From contig VXYL01000072.1 of assembly GCA_009846005.1 (NCBI GenBank), positions 1 to 64,000 on the forward strand: a DNA stretch of 64,000 nucleotides. Reading direction: 5' to 3'. Positions 20,698-29,997 of this stretch are shown in pieces. The DNA comes from Gammaproteobacteria bacterium (lineage in GTDB: Bacteria; Pseudomonadota; Gammaproteobacteria; Pseudomonadales; Azotimanducaceae). The translations under genes were made by a program, and so were the position numbers. Numbering within the stretch: the first letter of the stretch is position 1; each line of letters begins with the position of its first letter. Below the pieces are notes generated by a model. The model did no database searches. It was not told the origin of the DNA and was given only the letters and a program-made list of their open reading frames with translations.

Positions 20698-20747
20698 CAA
20701 GGTTGCCGAGCGCGTTGAGTAGGCGCGCTACTGGCAGGAGGAAACCC
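20690..20747 (+). pseudogene. Vestige of the anti-sigma 3' end between the two paralogues
   Basis: This stretch translates to AERVE, a stop, then ARYWQEE, matching AQRVELASYGQED at the end of the anti-sigma protein. It shows that the tandem duplication unit included the tail of the anti-sigma gene plus the secreted-protein gene. The vestige now supplies the ribosome binding site (GGAGGAAACCC) of copy 2. Confidence 0.7.
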
Positions 20748-21638
20748 ATGAAGTCACTATTGTTCGTTGCCGCAACCCTCGCGGTCGGTGGCCAGGCCCG
20801 GGAGCCGGAAAACCTGGCGGCGCTGGTCGATGAGATGGCTGTCCTCGAACGGATCCTCGGGGCGGCGCTAGAGAGCGAGACCCCCATGTCTGGACCGCCT
20901 TTCCCTGACGGTGCCCCGGGGGCATTGCTGGACTATGTGGATAGGCACATGCAGCCCTGGTTCCAGACGCGTGTCGGCACGATCGAGTCGGAATATCTCG
21001 CTCGGCAGGGAATCCTGGTCTCGCTCCATCTCCGCCGAAGGCCGACTGTGCAGGATCTCCCGGATGCGTTGTTCACGATGATGGCGCAGACGGGCGAGAC
21101 CGGCTTGCCCATCCCTTTCGCCTCCTTGCCACCGGACGACCTCGCGGCGCTCAAGATTCTCGCCGACGAGCTAGACGAGACGCGGGAAAAGCACCGTAAG
21201 TTGTACCAGGATTGGCACGTTGAGTTGCGCGATGCGAGTGAGAGCGACGAGTTCGACCCGGACGATAGCGGACCGATCGAACGGGAGATCAGCGCTTTGA
21301 ATGTGAGGGAGAGGGAACTGCAGGCCGACATCGATGCGGAGATTCAGCGCTTGCGGAGTCTCTTGGTCCAACCGGTGAAGGAATCCTCTGGGGACGATGT
21401 AGACGGTGCCCTGATTCAGGCCGTGTGCGACTACGCGATGCTCAAGTCTCTGCCGGACGACGAACACCTGACATTGAGGGTCGGCCAAGACACGCCGCCC
21501 CGAGACGGATGGCGAGCAGGGCGGCAGTGGACATACTACGTGCTCGCCAAACCGGACGTCGTGGAATGCCGCCACGGTTCCATCGACGCCGAGGCGCTGC
21601 GCGAGCGCGCCTATGTGTACTCGCGCGAGCGTCCGTGA
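20748..21638 (+). CDS. Secreted helical protein of unknown function, copy 2
   Basis: 296 residues from ATG 20748, preceded by a strong GGAGG. Signal peptide MKSLLFVAATLAVGGQA/REP. It aligns end to end with copy 1: REPENLAALVDEMAVLERIL, EYLARQGILVSL, LADELDETREKH, AVCDYAMLKSLPD, YYVLAKPDVVECRHG. The strongest differences are in a central acidic segment (ESDEFDPDDSGP). Function unknown. The paralogue pair behind a sigma/anti-sigma pair suggests a stress- or envelope-related secreted product under its own regulator. No terminator with a thymine run was recognised after it. Confidence 0.72.
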   Translation: MKSLLFVAATLAVGGQAREPENLAALVDEMAVLERILGAALESETPMSGPPFPDGAPGALLDYVDRHMQPWFQTRVGTIESEYLARQGILVSLHLRRRPTVQDLPDALFTMMAQTGETGLPIPFASLPPDDLAALKILADELDETREKHRKLYQDWHVELRDASESDEFDPDDSGPIEREISALNVRERELQADIDAEIQRLRSLLVQPVKESSGDDVDGALIQAVCDYAMLKSLPDDEHLTLRVGQDTPPRDGWRAGRQWTYYVLAKPDVVECRHGSIDAEALRERAYVYSRERP

Positions 21639-21677
21639 CTTTAGGTGGCACCGGGCGCGGCCGGCGTTTGCCGCACG

Positions 21678-22670
21678 TCAGTTGCTCCGTGGCTCGACCA
21701 TCAACCGTTCGATCAAGCCCACGAACTCGTGCTCGGTCCGCTTTGGGCCGACGTAGGTTCTCCAACCGGACTTCAATTGCCAGGAATACCCGTTGCGCAG
21801 GCTTCCCGTGCCGCTTGCGACATCCTCAAACCAGTCCCCCGCCCCGTAGACGGCGTAGAGGACGGCAACCTGGTCCCAGCTTGATCGTCCCTCGAAGGCG
21901 CCGTTGAACCAGCGGAAGTAGGCCTCCCGGACGGGGTTGTCGACCGGCGTGTCGGCAAGCGTCGAACCGGTGCGCACGCGCCCGCCGTAGTCCGAGATGG
22001 CCAGCGGCGTCGGCCAGTTCTCGATCACCTCTTGGGTTGTGTCCACGAGGCCATGGCGGACCAGGTTGAAGCCGTCGTTGTGGCGGCCGCCCATGACCAC
22101 GAGTTTCTCCACCTTGCTCGCCACGAGATCGGCCTCGGCGCGGAGCAGGTCCGCGAGGTTGTTGAGAAAGCCCACGCTGACGATGGTCACCGATCCGTCC
22201 GGCTGATCGTTCAACACACGCCGGTAGACGTCCAATGCGTCGGGCGCGTCGTCTGCGGTCAGGCGGTGGGGGAAGTCTGCGACGCGATCGAGGTAGCGCG
22301 ATGAATCGGGGTCGGAAAGCTCGCCCCGGTACACGCCAACGGGTATGCCGCCGCGGCCGTACCAGGTGTTAATCGCGTCGATTGCACCAGCGCCGCTCTC
22401 GTGGACCTCGTTGTAGTTCACGGCGAGGATTCTCGCGCGACCGTCGTCAGCCAACGCATGGAGCACCGCCAAGGCACCGACGTCGTCCACGTCGAATGTC
22501 ATGTCCGTATCGAGGATGATCCGTTTCGGTTCGTTGGGCACGGGTGTTTCATTGGAGTGTGCGGCTAGCGTCACGGCAAGGAGCAGCAGAGCAAACCAGT
22601 CTCGATGCGCGTTTCCGGCGATGGGACGAACTCCTCTGTTGATTTGTTCGCGGCACCCAGAAGAAGGCAT
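21678..22670 (-). CDS. Secreted nucleoside hydrolase family protein
   Basis: 330 residues. The calcium-binding DTDMTFDVDD near the start of the mature domain and VVMGGRH in the centre mark the inosine-uridine-preferring nucleoside hydrolase superfamily, which splits the N-glycosidic bond of nucleosides. A hydrophobic segment (WFALLLLAVTLAAHS, about 25-39) suggests export to the periplasm, unusual for classical members but common in environmental homologues. The first 20 residues are atypical for a signal peptide; an AGAGGAG inside the ORF near 22635 has no ATG/GTG/TTG at the right distance, so the start is uncertain. Probable nutrient scavenging next to a peptide importer; substrate not determined. 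Confidence 0.82.
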   Translation of the reverse strand: MPSSGCREQINRGVRPIAGNAHRDWFALLLLAVTLAAHSNETPVPNEPKRIILDTDMTFDVDDVGALAVLHALADDGRARILAVNYNEVHESGAGAIDAINTWYGRGGIPVGVYRGELSDPDSSRYLDRVADFPHRLTADDAPDALDVYRRVLNDQPDGSVTIVSVGFLNNLADLLRAEADLVASKVEKLVVMGGRHNDGFNLVRHGLVDTTQEVIENWPTPLAISDYGGRVRTGSTLADTPVDNPVREAYFRWFNGAFEGRSSWDQVAVLYAVYGAGDWFEDVASGTGSLRNGYSWQLKSGWRTYVGPKRTEHEFVGLIERLMVEPRSN

Positions 22671-22921
22671 CCGGTGCTTACCGCTCGGGCGAACCTACCA
22701 CAAGGCCTTGTTAGAGCGTCGCGCAATGCGGCGACCGGCGATGGGGCGTTTTCATGCACGAAGGGGTGGAACTCGGTACGCTTCAGTACACCGAATGGAC
22801 GCCCGCCGCGACGGGGAACATTCCACAGGCAGATGCCAATGGCCGCCGAGATCAACATCCCGAGCTGGTGCGCGGACGGATTCTCCGACCAGGCGACCGC
22901 GCCGCGTGCGTGGAGGTCGCG

Positions 22922-23932
22922 TTGAGCGCAGCTCCCGCAGCCGTTCTAGCTGTCGAGGACGTCCAAACCCGGTTCCACACCCAGGAAGGCGTCGTGCACG
23001 CGGTGAACGGCATCGGCTTCGAGCTAGGAGAGGGCGAAGTCCTTGGCGTGGTCGGCGAGAGCGGTTCGGGAAAGAGCGTGACCATGCTGTCGCTCTTAAG
23101 GCTGCTGCCCACACCGCCGGCGGAGATCGCCTCGGGCTCCGCGCGGCTCGAGGGCGAGGATCTGATGGCGCTCGACGCGGATCGGCTCCGGGAGGTGCGG
23201 GGCGCCCGGGTGGGGTTCATATTCCAGGATCCGATGACGTCGCTGAACCCCGTGCTCACCGTGGGCTACCAGTTGACGGAGCCCCTGCGCGTACATCTCG
23301 GCATGGACAAGGCCGCCGCCCGGGAACGCGCCGCCCAGTTGCTGGACCTGGTGGGCATCCCCGAGGCTACACGGCGCTTGAGCGACTTTCCGCACCAGTT
23401 CTCGGGGGGCATGCGGCAACGGGTGATGATCGCCATCGCGCTGGCGTGCAATCCCAAGGTGCTGATTGCCGACGAACCGACCACGGCCCTCGATGTGACC
23501 ATACAGGCGCAGATTCTCGACGTGGTGAAGCGACTGCGCCGCGAACTCGGCATGTCGATCATCTGGATCACCCACGATCTCGGCGTCGTGGCGGGTCTCG
23601 CGGATCGCGTCATGGTGATGTACGGCGGCCAAGTGGTCGAGCGGGGCGACGTCAAGTCGCTCTATGCGCGTCCGAAACATCCCTATACCCGTGGCCTGTT
23701 GCGTACGCTGCCGTCGACCGATGCCGAGGGAGAAACTGCCGGGCGCTTGGCGAGCATTCCCGGCCATCCGCCCAGTCTCCTTCAAGCGCCGGCGTCATGT
23801 CCTTTTGCGCCGCGCTGCGAGCATGCCTTCGATCGCTGTCAACGCGAGAACCCGGCGTTGCAGACGGTTGGCGAGGGCCACGAGGTCGCGTGCTTCTTCG
23901 ACGTGGATCGCGGAACGCCCCGTGTCGACTGA
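22922..23932 (+). CDS. dppD: Oligopeptide ABC importer ATPase, OppD/DppD type
   Basis: 336 residues from TTG 22922, chosen because GGAGG lies five bases upstream and the protein then begins at the usual point. Walker A GESGSGKS, signature FSGGMRQR, Walker [13 protein letters not shown] and H-loop ITHDLG are intact, and the C-terminal oligopeptide/dipeptide transporter domain with [17 protein letters not shown] (iron-sulfur-type cysteines) is present. It pairs with the next gene as the two ATPases of a Dpp/Opp importer. Its TGA overlaps the next GTG region. dpp rather than opp is a convention; the substrate could be peptides, nickel or other solutes. Confidence 0.85.
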   Translation: MSAAPAAVLAVEDVQTRFHTQEGVVHAVNGIGFELGEGEVLGVVGESGSGKSVTMLSLLRLLPTPPAEIASGSARLEGEDLMALDADRLREVRGARVGFIFQDPMTSLNPVLTVGYQLTEPLRVHLGMDKAAARERAAQLLDLVGIPEATRRLSDFPHQFSGGMRQRVMIAIALACNPKVLIADEPTTALDVTIQAQILDVVKRLRRELGMSIIWITHDLGVVAGLADRVMVMYGGQVVERGDVKSLYARPKHPYTRGLLRTLPSTDAEGETAGRLASIPGHPPSLLQAPASCPFAPRCEHAFDRCQRENPALQTVGEGHEVACFFDVDRGTPRVD

Positions 23933-24950
23933 ACCGGCGGTGACGAATGCCCCCGTGCATTCCGATAGCGCGACTCCCGTGCTGGTTGAAGTCGAGAACC
24001 TGGCCAAGCACTTCCCGATCATGCGCGGGGTGTTCCGGCGCCAGGTGGGTAGCGTGCGCGCCGTGGACGGGGTGGATTTCCAGATCCATGAACGCGAGAC
24101 GCTGGGGTTGGTGGGCGAGAGCGGCTGCGGCAAGTCCACGGCGGGCCGCGTGATCCTGCGCCTCTACGATCCAACGGCCGGGCGCATCGCGTTTCGCGGC
24201 GAAGACATCGGCAGTGTGCGCGGCGAGTCGCTGCGCCGGTTGCGCCAGAGCATGCAGATGGTCTTCCAGGATCCCCAGGACAGTCTCAATCCACGCATGA
24301 CCGTCGGCAGCATCGTCGGCGAGCCGTTGGTCGAACACGGTGTGGCGAAGGGCAGGGCGCTTGACGAACGCGTCGACGAACTGTTGAACGCAGTGGGTTT
24401 GAGCGCTCGCTTCGCAAACCGCTACCCGCACGAGTTCTCCGGTGGCCAGCGGCAACGCATCGGCATCGCCCGGGCGCTCGCCCTCGAACCCGAGTTCATC
24501 GTCTGCGACGAACCGATCGCCGCGCTGGACGTCTCGATCCAGGCCCAGGTGGTCAACCTCCTGCAGGACCTGCAGGACCGGCTCGGGCTTACCTATCTCT
24601 TCATTTCCCACGACCTCGCCATGGTCCGCCACATCGCCGACCGGGTCGCCGTGATGTATCTCGGCAAGATCGTGGAACTCGCCCCGAGCGATGAACTCTA
24701 CCGCGAGCCTCTGCATCCCTACACGCGAGCCCTGATGTCCGCGGCCCCGGTCCACGATCCGGAACTCGAGGCCGTCCGTGAGCGAATCATCTTGACCGGC
24801 GACGTACCGAGCCCGGCCGATCCGCCGCCGGGCTGCCGATTCAACACACGCTGTCCGGTGGCGACGCCCGAGTGTTCGGTTCGCGAGCCCGAATGGCGGG
24901 AGTTGCGGCCGGGCCACCGAGTTGCATGTCACCATGCGGGCGACGCGTGA
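23922..24950 (+). CDS. dppF: Oligopeptide ABC importer ATPase, OppF/DppF type
   Basis: 342 residues from GTG 23922, which lies within the end of the preceding gene (11-bp overlap); GTG 23940 is an alternative. Walker A GESGCGKS, signature FSGGQRQR, Walker [14 protein letters not shown]-loop ISHDLA. The C terminus keeps the cysteine cluster [14 protein letters not shown] of the oligopeptide ATPase family. It is the second ATPase subunit; an ORF reaching further upstream only reads the antisense-like frame of the previous gene. Followed after 34 bp by the substrate-binding lipoprotein. Confidence 0.87.
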   Translation: MSTEPAVTNAPVHSDSATPVLVEVENLAKHFPIMRGVFRRQVGSVRAVDGVDFQIHERETLGLVGESGCGKSTAGRVILRLYDPTAGRIAFRGEDIGSVRGESLRRLRQSMQMVFQDPQDSLNPRMTVGSIVGEPLVEHGVAKGRALDERVDELLNAVGLSARFANRYPHEFSGGQRQRIGIARALALEPEFIVCDEPIAALDVSIQAQVVNLLQDLQDRLGLTYLFISHDLAMVRHIADRVAVMYLGKIVELAPSDELYREPLHPYTRALMSAAPVHDPELEAVRERIILTGDVPSPADPPPGCRFNTRCPVATPECSVREPEWRELRPGHRVACHHAGDA

Positions 24951-24984
24951 GAACGTCCGCCGTCATGAGAACAGGAGAACCAGG

Positions 24985-26751
24985 ATGACTTCCATGCACC
25001 GCCCACGAAAAACCCTCGCCATGCCGTACAACCGGGTTGTGACGATCACCCTGACTGCGGCGATGGTTGCGGGGTGCGGTCCGGACGAGATCGTGGAGGA
25101 ATTCGTCGTCCCCGAACCGGTCGAGAACCGGCACGTCAACATCCTCTACTGGCAGGCGGTGTCGACCATGAACCCGTACCTGTCGGGCGGCACGAAGGAG
25201 ATCGAGGCGGCGTCGCTCGTGCTCGAGCCGTTGGCCAACTACGACGACAGCGGCGCGATGGTCCCCGTGTTGGCCGCCGAAATTCCGACCCGGGAGAACG
25301 GCGGCGTCGCCGACGACATGCTCAGCATCACTTGGCGGCTCAAGCAGGATGTGGTGTGGGCGGACGGTACGCCGTTCACGGCCCGTGATGTGGTGTTCAC
25401 CGGCGAATACTGTCTCCACGAAGAGGTCGGCTGCAGCGCCGATGCGTCGTTCACCGACGTCGATGGGTTCGAAGCCTTGGACGACCATACGGTGCGGGTG
25501 ACGTTCAGCGTGGCCAAGCCAGTTCCCTATGGTCCGTTCGTCGGTGCCGTCACGCCGATCATCCAGGCCGAGCAGTTCAAGGACTGCACGGGCCTCCGGG
25601 CGCCGGAGTGCACGACGGAGAACTTCGGCCCCATCGGTACGGGACCGTTCAAGGTGGACGAGTTCCGCGCCAACGACGTGATCAGCTTCTCCGCCAACGA
25701 ACGCTACCGCGAGCCCGGAAAGCCCTGGATGAAGACCGTGACGTTGAAAGGCGGCGGCGATGCCGCGTCCTCGGCCCGTGCGGTGCTCGAGACCGGCGAG
25801 TACGACTACGCCTGGAATCTACAGGTGGAGCCCGAGATCCTCGAGCAGATGCTGGCCGCGGGTAAGGGCGAGATCGTCATGGGGTTCGGCACCAACGTGG
25901 AACGCCTGGTGATCAACCAGACGAATGCGGATTCCAGCTTGGGGCCGGAGCGCCGCTCGCTGCTTCTCGACGGCACCAATCCGCACCCGTTCCTCTCCGA
26001 TCCGCAGGTGCGTCGGGCGTTGTCGCTGGCCATCGACCGGCAGTTGCTGGTCGAGGCGGGCTACGGGCGGACCGGTCGCGTGACCTGCAACATCGTGCCA
26101 GCGCCACCCGTGTACGCCTCGACGGCCAACGAAGGCTGTAGGGAGCCGGACCCCGAGGAGGCCAAACGCCTTCTCGACGAGGCGGGCTGGGTGCCCGGTG
26201 CCGATGGCGTACGCGCCAAGGACGGTGTCCGGCTGTCGATCCTCTACCAGACTTCCACCAACTCGGTACGCCAGGGCACCCAGGCGCTGATCAAGCAGAT
26301 GTGGCAGCAGATCGGCGTCGAAACCGAACTGCGCAACATCGACGGCGGCGTGTTCTTCGGCGGCGATCCGGCGAGTCCAGACACCTACCAGAAGTTCTAC
26401 GCCGACGTGGAGATGTACACGAGCAACTTCCAGGGCACGGACCCGGAGTTCTACATGGCCGCATGGGTCTGCGAAGAGGCGCCGGGACCGGACAACCAGT
26501 GGCTCGGCACGAACATGTCCCGCGGCTGTTCTGCCGAGTTCGACGCCTTGGTCGAAGAGCTGGCGGTGACGCCCTACGGGGAGCAGCGCTTCGCGACCGC
26601 GAAGCGCATGAACGACATCGTCGTCCAGAACCACTTCCTCATCCCGCTGATCTGGCGGGCGTCGACTTCCGCACGCGCGAAGTCCTTGAAGGGCGTCCGC
26701 ATGAACCCGTGGGACTCGGAGCTATGGAACATCGAGGACTGGCACCGTTAA
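24985..26751 (+). CDS. Peptide ABC importer substrate-binding lipoprotein
   Basis: 588 residues from ATG 24985 behind AGGAG. The signal ends in the lipobox VAGC/GPDE, so it is predicted to be a lipoprotein rather than a free periplasmic protein. The remainder is an SBP_bac_5 (DppA/OppA) solute-binding domain: NILYWQAVSTMNPYLSGG near the N terminus, LKQDVVWADGTPFTARDVVF, and GTGPFKVDEF in the centre, RRALSLAIDRQLLVEAGYG later. It delivers peptide-like ligands to the following two permeases. Family length is usual (about 500-600). Ligand unknown. Confidence 0.9.
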   Translation: MTSMHRPRKTLAMPYNRVVTITLTAAMVAGCGPDEIVEEFVVPEPVENRHVNILYWQAVSTMNPYLSGGTKEIEAASLVLEPLANYDDSGAMVPVLAAEIPTRENGGVADDMLSITWRLKQDVVWADGTPFTARDVVFTGEYCLHEEVGCSADASFTDVDGFEALDDHTVRVTFSVAKPVPYGPFVGAVTPIIQAEQFKDCTGLRAPECTTENFGPIGTGPFKVDEFRANDVISFSANERYREPGKPWMKTVTLKGGGDAASSARAVLETGEYDYAWNLQVEPEILEQMLAAGKGEIVMGFGTNVERLVINQTNADSSLGPERRSLLLDGTNPHPFLSDPQVRRALSLAIDRQLLVEAGYGRTGRVTCNIVPAPPVYASTANEGCREPDPEEAKRLLDEAGWVPGADGVRAKDGVRLSILYQTSTNSVRQGTQALIKQMWQQIGVETELRNIDGGVFFGGDPASPDTYQKFYADVEMYTSNFQGTDPEFYMAAWVCEEAPGPDNQWLGTNMSRGCSAEFDALVEELAVTPYGEQRFATAKRMNDIVVQNHFLIPLIWRASTSARAKSLKGVRMNPWDSELWNIEDWHR

Positions 26752-26787
26752 GGGGGACCCCGACGAGGTTCCTGCCAGGGTGAGGCG

Positions 26788-27801
26788 ATGATCCGCTACA
26801 TCACCCGCCGGCTGCTGTTCGCGGTGCCGACGCTCATTGCGATCAGCTTCGCGATCTTCGCCCTGCTCGACCTGGCGCCCAGCGACCCAACGGGCCAGTT
26901 GCCGCTCACCATCCCGCCGGAGACACGGGCGCAGATCCGCGAATCCCTGGGCCTCGACGAGGCGTTTCCGATCCGCTACGCGAAGTGGATGGAGCAGTTC
27001 TTCGTGAACGAGCCCTTGAACCTGATCGAGAGAGCCTTCGACGTCGAGATCGGTGACTCCGACTCGCGGACCCGGGTGATCTCGTACGCAACGCGGAGTC
27101 CCGTGGTGGACATCATCGCCGAGCGGATGCCGCAGACGTTGTGGGTGGTGGGGCTGTCGTACGTGGTCGGCATACTGATCGCGCTGCCCATTGGGATCGT
27201 CTCGGCCTATCGGCAGTACTCCTGGTTCGATCAGGTGGGCACGTTCGTGTCCATGGTGGGATTCTCCGTGCCGACCTTCTTCACCGGCCTGGTCGCCATC
27301 ATCCTGTTCAGCGTGATGTTGGAGTGGCTGCCGTCGATCTACGACACCACGCATCGCGTCACCGACCTGGCGAGTTTCTGGGTGCAGATCAAGCAGATCA
27401 TCATGCCGGTGATGGTGCTGGCGTTCTACAACGCCGCCCAGCTGAGCCGCTTCATGCGCTCGTCCGTGCTCGACAACCTGAATCTCGACTACGTGCGCAC
27501 GGCCCGGGCCAAGGGGATGCGGGAGCGCGCCGTACTCCTCGTCCATGTGCTTCGCAACAGCATGATCCCGGTGGTGACGATGATTGCGCTGGGCATTCCG
27601 ACCATCTTCGGCGGTGCGATCATCACCGAGCAGATCTTCCGCGTGAACGGCCTCGGGCAACTGCTGATCGTCGCCATCCAGGGCGCCGACATCCCCATGG
27701 TGCAGACGCTGACCTTCCTGTTCGCGGTGCTGATCGTCGGCTTCAACCTGATCGCCGATGTGCTCTACGGCATCCTCGATCCGCGGATCCGGTACGACTA
27801 G
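26788..27801 (+). CDS. dppB: Peptide ABC importer permease, DppB type
   Basis: 337 residues with the DppB topology: an N-terminal membrane segment (RLLFAVPTLIAISFAIFALL), a periplasmic loop, then five further segments. The coupling motif for the ATPase lies around ARAKGMRERAVLLVHVLRNS (EAA loop). Located 36 bp after the binding protein and 2 bp before the second permease, so it is in the importer operon. Confidence 0.92.
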   Translation: MIRYITRRLLFAVPTLIAISFAIFALLDLAPSDPTGQLPLTIPPETRAQIRESLGLDEAFPIRYAKWMEQFFVNEPLNLIERAFDVEIGDSDSRTRVISYATRSPVVDIIAERMPQTLWVVGLSYVVGILIALPIGIVSAYRQYSWFDQVGTFVSMVGFSVPTFFTGLVAIILFSVMLEWLPSIYDTTHRVTDLASFWVQIKQIIMPVMVLAFYNAAQLSRFMRSSVLDNLNLDYVRTARAKGMRERAVLLVHVLRNSMIPVVTMIALGIPTIFGGAIITEQIFRVNGLGQLLIVAIQGADIPMVQTLTFLFAVLIVGFNLIADVLYGILDPRIRYD

Positions 27802-27803
27802 CG

Positions 27804-28718
27804 ATGGCCGAGCAAACGTACCAAGATGCGCCCCTGCACGAGCACCGCTCGCTGTGGATGGACGTGTGGCTGGCATTCCGCAACCACACCGGTGCCTTGG
27901 TAGGCGTTGCCGTGTTCGCCTTCATCGTGCTGGCGGTGCTCCTCGGTCCGTTCCTGCACGGCATTGATCCCCAGTACCTAGACATCCAGGCACGCAACGC
28001 GCCGGTGTCTTGGTCCCACCCCTTAGGAACCGACAACCTAGGACGCGACATGCTCGCGCAGATGCTCGCGGGAGGACGGATCTCGTTGGCGGTCGGATTC
28101 ACGGCGATGCTGCTGTCGCTGGTGCTCGGCACCGGAGTCGGGGTCCTGGCCGGCTACTTCAAGCGCCTGGACGGCCTGCTCATGCGCAGCACGGATCTCT
28201 TCCTGGCGCTGCCGCTCTTGCCGTTGCTGCTCGTCATCATCATGCTGTTCCGCGACACGCTGCGCGCCGCGTTGGGTCCGGAGACCGGAATCTTCCTGCT
28301 CATCGTGTTCGTGATCGGCATCACGAGCTGGATGCAGACCGCGAGGATCGTGCGCGGCGAAGTACTGGCCATCAAGGAACGCGAGTTCGTCACCGCAGCG
28401 CGCAGCATCGGCACCCGGGAACGGCGCATCGTCGCCCGCCACGTGCTGCCGAACGTGATGAGCCCGATCATGGTCTCGGCGACGCTCGGTATCGCCAACG
28501 CCATCATCACGGAGTCGGCGCTGTCGTTCTTGGGGCTAGGCTTCCCGCCCGACTTCCCGACCTGGGGCCGCCTGCTGTTCGACGGCGCGAACTTCATCTC
28601 CATCACGCCGGCGCGGGTGATCTGGCCGGGACTCGCTATCTCGCTGACGGTGCTGTCGGTGAACTACATCGGCGACGGCCTGCGGGATGCCCTGGATCCG
28701 CGATTGCGGGGCACCTAA
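27804..28718 (+). CDS. dppC: Peptide ABC importer permease, DppC type
   Basis: 304 residues from ATG 27804, two bases after the dppB stop. N-terminal OppC-type helix (ALVGVAVFAFIVLAVLLGPF), the family motif HPLGTDNLGRD, several membrane segments and the EAA loop AARSIGTRERRIVARHVLPN. It ends the five-gene importer operon (two ATPases, lipoprotein, two permeases). The longer ORF reading upstream through dppB is out of the coding frame of that gene and rejected. Confidence 0.92.
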   Translation: MAEQTYQDAPLHEHRSLWMDVWLAFRNHTGALVGVAVFAFIVLAVLLGPFLHGIDPQYLDIQARNAPVSWSHPLGTDNLGRDMLAQMLAGGRISLAVGFTAMLLSLVLGTGVGVLAGYFKRLDGLLMRSTDLFLALPLLPLLLVIIMLFRDTLRAALGPETGIFLLIVFVIGITSWMQTARIVRGEVLAIKEREFVTAARSIGTRERRIVARHVLPNVMSPIMVSATLGIANAIITESALSFLGLGFPPDFPTWGRLLFDGANFISITPARVIWPGLAISLTVLSVNYIGDGLRDALDPRLRGT

Positions 28719-28726
28719 CCGCAGGT

Positions 28727-28800
28727 GACGGGCTCGTCCCGTCCCGTTGCCGCACGTCGTTACGCCAGGAGCGGGCGACCACGAGGGTCGCCCTACGGGT
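28727..28800. repeat. Dispersed palindromic repeat pair, divergent copy
   Basis: The 74 bp between dppC and the Fic gene hold a variant of the window-wide palindrome (GACGGGCTCGTCCCGTCCCG, 28727-28746) and a companion element at 28771-28800 (GCGGGCGACC... CCCTACGGG). Confidence 0.7.
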
Positions 28801-29917
28801 TTGTTGCAGTGTTCTCCCCTGGAAGCACAAGCTGATAGCTGGTGCTCCGACCGCCACCGGGTCCCTTGTGCAGCACGCCACGCGACAGCAGGTCGTTGAT
28901 GTCGCGGGTAGCGGTGTCCTGTGAACACTTCGCCATTCTTGCCCATCTCGACGAGTTGAGCTTGCCGTCCAAACCGTCGAGAACCCGGTTCAGAACCTTG
29001 ACTTGGCGCGCGTTGAACGGCTCGCCGGCGAACTGCTCCCAGAACCGTGCTTTCGCCAGCACGGCGCCGAGCAGGCTGTCGGCGCTTGCGATGGCCCGCT
29101 GCAGGCACTGCAGAAACCAGTTCAGCCAGCGGGTGACGTCGACATCGCCCTTCTGCGACCACTCGAGATTCGCGTAGTAGTCGTCCCGCTCCCTCTCGAT
29201 CTGGCCGGAGAGGCTGTAGTAGCGTCGCAGGGTGTTTTCTGAACGCGCGAGGGCCAGGTCGGAGATCGCCCGGGCGATGCGGCCGTTGCCGTCGTCGAAG
29301 GGGTGGATGGTCAAGAACCACAGGTGTGCGAGCCCGGCAGTCAGCACCGGATCCCTGCCCGGTTGTTCGAACCAGTGGAGAAACTGGTCCATTTCGCTGG
29401 CGACCCGCGCGGCGGGCGGTGCTTGGTAGTGGACTCGTTTACGGCCAATGGGTCCAGAGACGACCTGCATCGGCCCGTGAGCATCGTCGCGCCAAGTCCC
29501 GACGCGAATCGCCTTCATGCCGCTTCGTCCGGTCGGAAACAGGGCGGCGTGCCAGGCGAACAGACGTTCGCTGGTCAGCGGCCGGCGATGGTTGACGGTG
29601 GCGTCGAGCATCATCTCGACGATTCCCTCGACATGGCGTTGCGGCGACACTGCGGTGTCCGGGTTCACACCACCCAATCGTCGCGCGACGAATGATCTGA
29701 CTTGTGCGGCGTCCAAGCGCTCGCCTTCAATGGCACTGCTCTTGACCACATCCTCGACAGCGGTCTCCAGATGGGCTTGTTCCCGCAACCGGAAGCCCAA
29801 ACCGGCCATCCGGCCTAGGAGCCGACCCTGGTCCCGGCACGTTTGGGCGTTCAGCGCGTGAAGTTCGTGTTCATCCCAGGTGAGGCCCGGCCAACCGGGC
29901 CGTTCCCATAGGTACAT
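28793..29917 (-). CDS. Fic/DOC AMP-transferase-type protein, class II, with DNA-binding C terminus
   Basis: 374 residues from ATG 29917 (GGAG upstream); a TTG at 29956 would add 13. An N-terminal domain as in DUF4172-type Fic proteins carries the inhibitory helix motif SSAIEGE (class II, glutamate blocks the ATP site). The core has the complete motif HPFDDGNGRIAR. The C terminus looks like a winged helix (SRWARMAKCSQDTATRDINDLLSRGVL). Fic enzymes transfer AMP from ATP to serine, threonine or tyrosine of target proteins; the HTH suggests autoregulation. It follows the gene at 29998 by 80 bp on the same strand. Confidence 0.9.
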   Translation of the reverse strand: MYLWERPGWPGLTWDEHELHALNAQTCRDQGRLLGRMAGLGFRLREQAHLETAVEDVVKSSAIEGERLDAAQVRSFVARRLGGVNPDTAVSPQRHVEGIVEMMLDATVNHRRPLTSERLFAWHAALFPTGRSGMKAIRVGTWRDDAHGPMQVVSGPIGRKRVHYQAPPAARVASEMDQFLHWFEQPGRDPVLTAGLAHLWFLTIHPFDDGNGRIARAISDLALARSENTLRRYYSLSGQIERERDDYYANLEWSQKGDVDVTRWLNWFLQCLQRAIASADSLLGAVLAKARFWEQFAGEPFNARQVKVLNRVLDGLDGKLNSSRWARMAKCSQDTATRDINDLLSRGVLHKGPGGGRSTSYQLVLPGENTATNP

Positions 29918-29997
29918 TGGTCCGTTCTCCACGAATTCGCGGAGATTGTTGGCCAATTCTCAGCTATTTTCAAGAGATTAGATCGTTAAACATCAAC

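Noticed and set aside
27141..27803. N-terminal extension of the DppC frame through dppB
   Set aside because: The region is coding for DppB in another frame; the DppC protein with its standard N terminus starts at ATG 27804.
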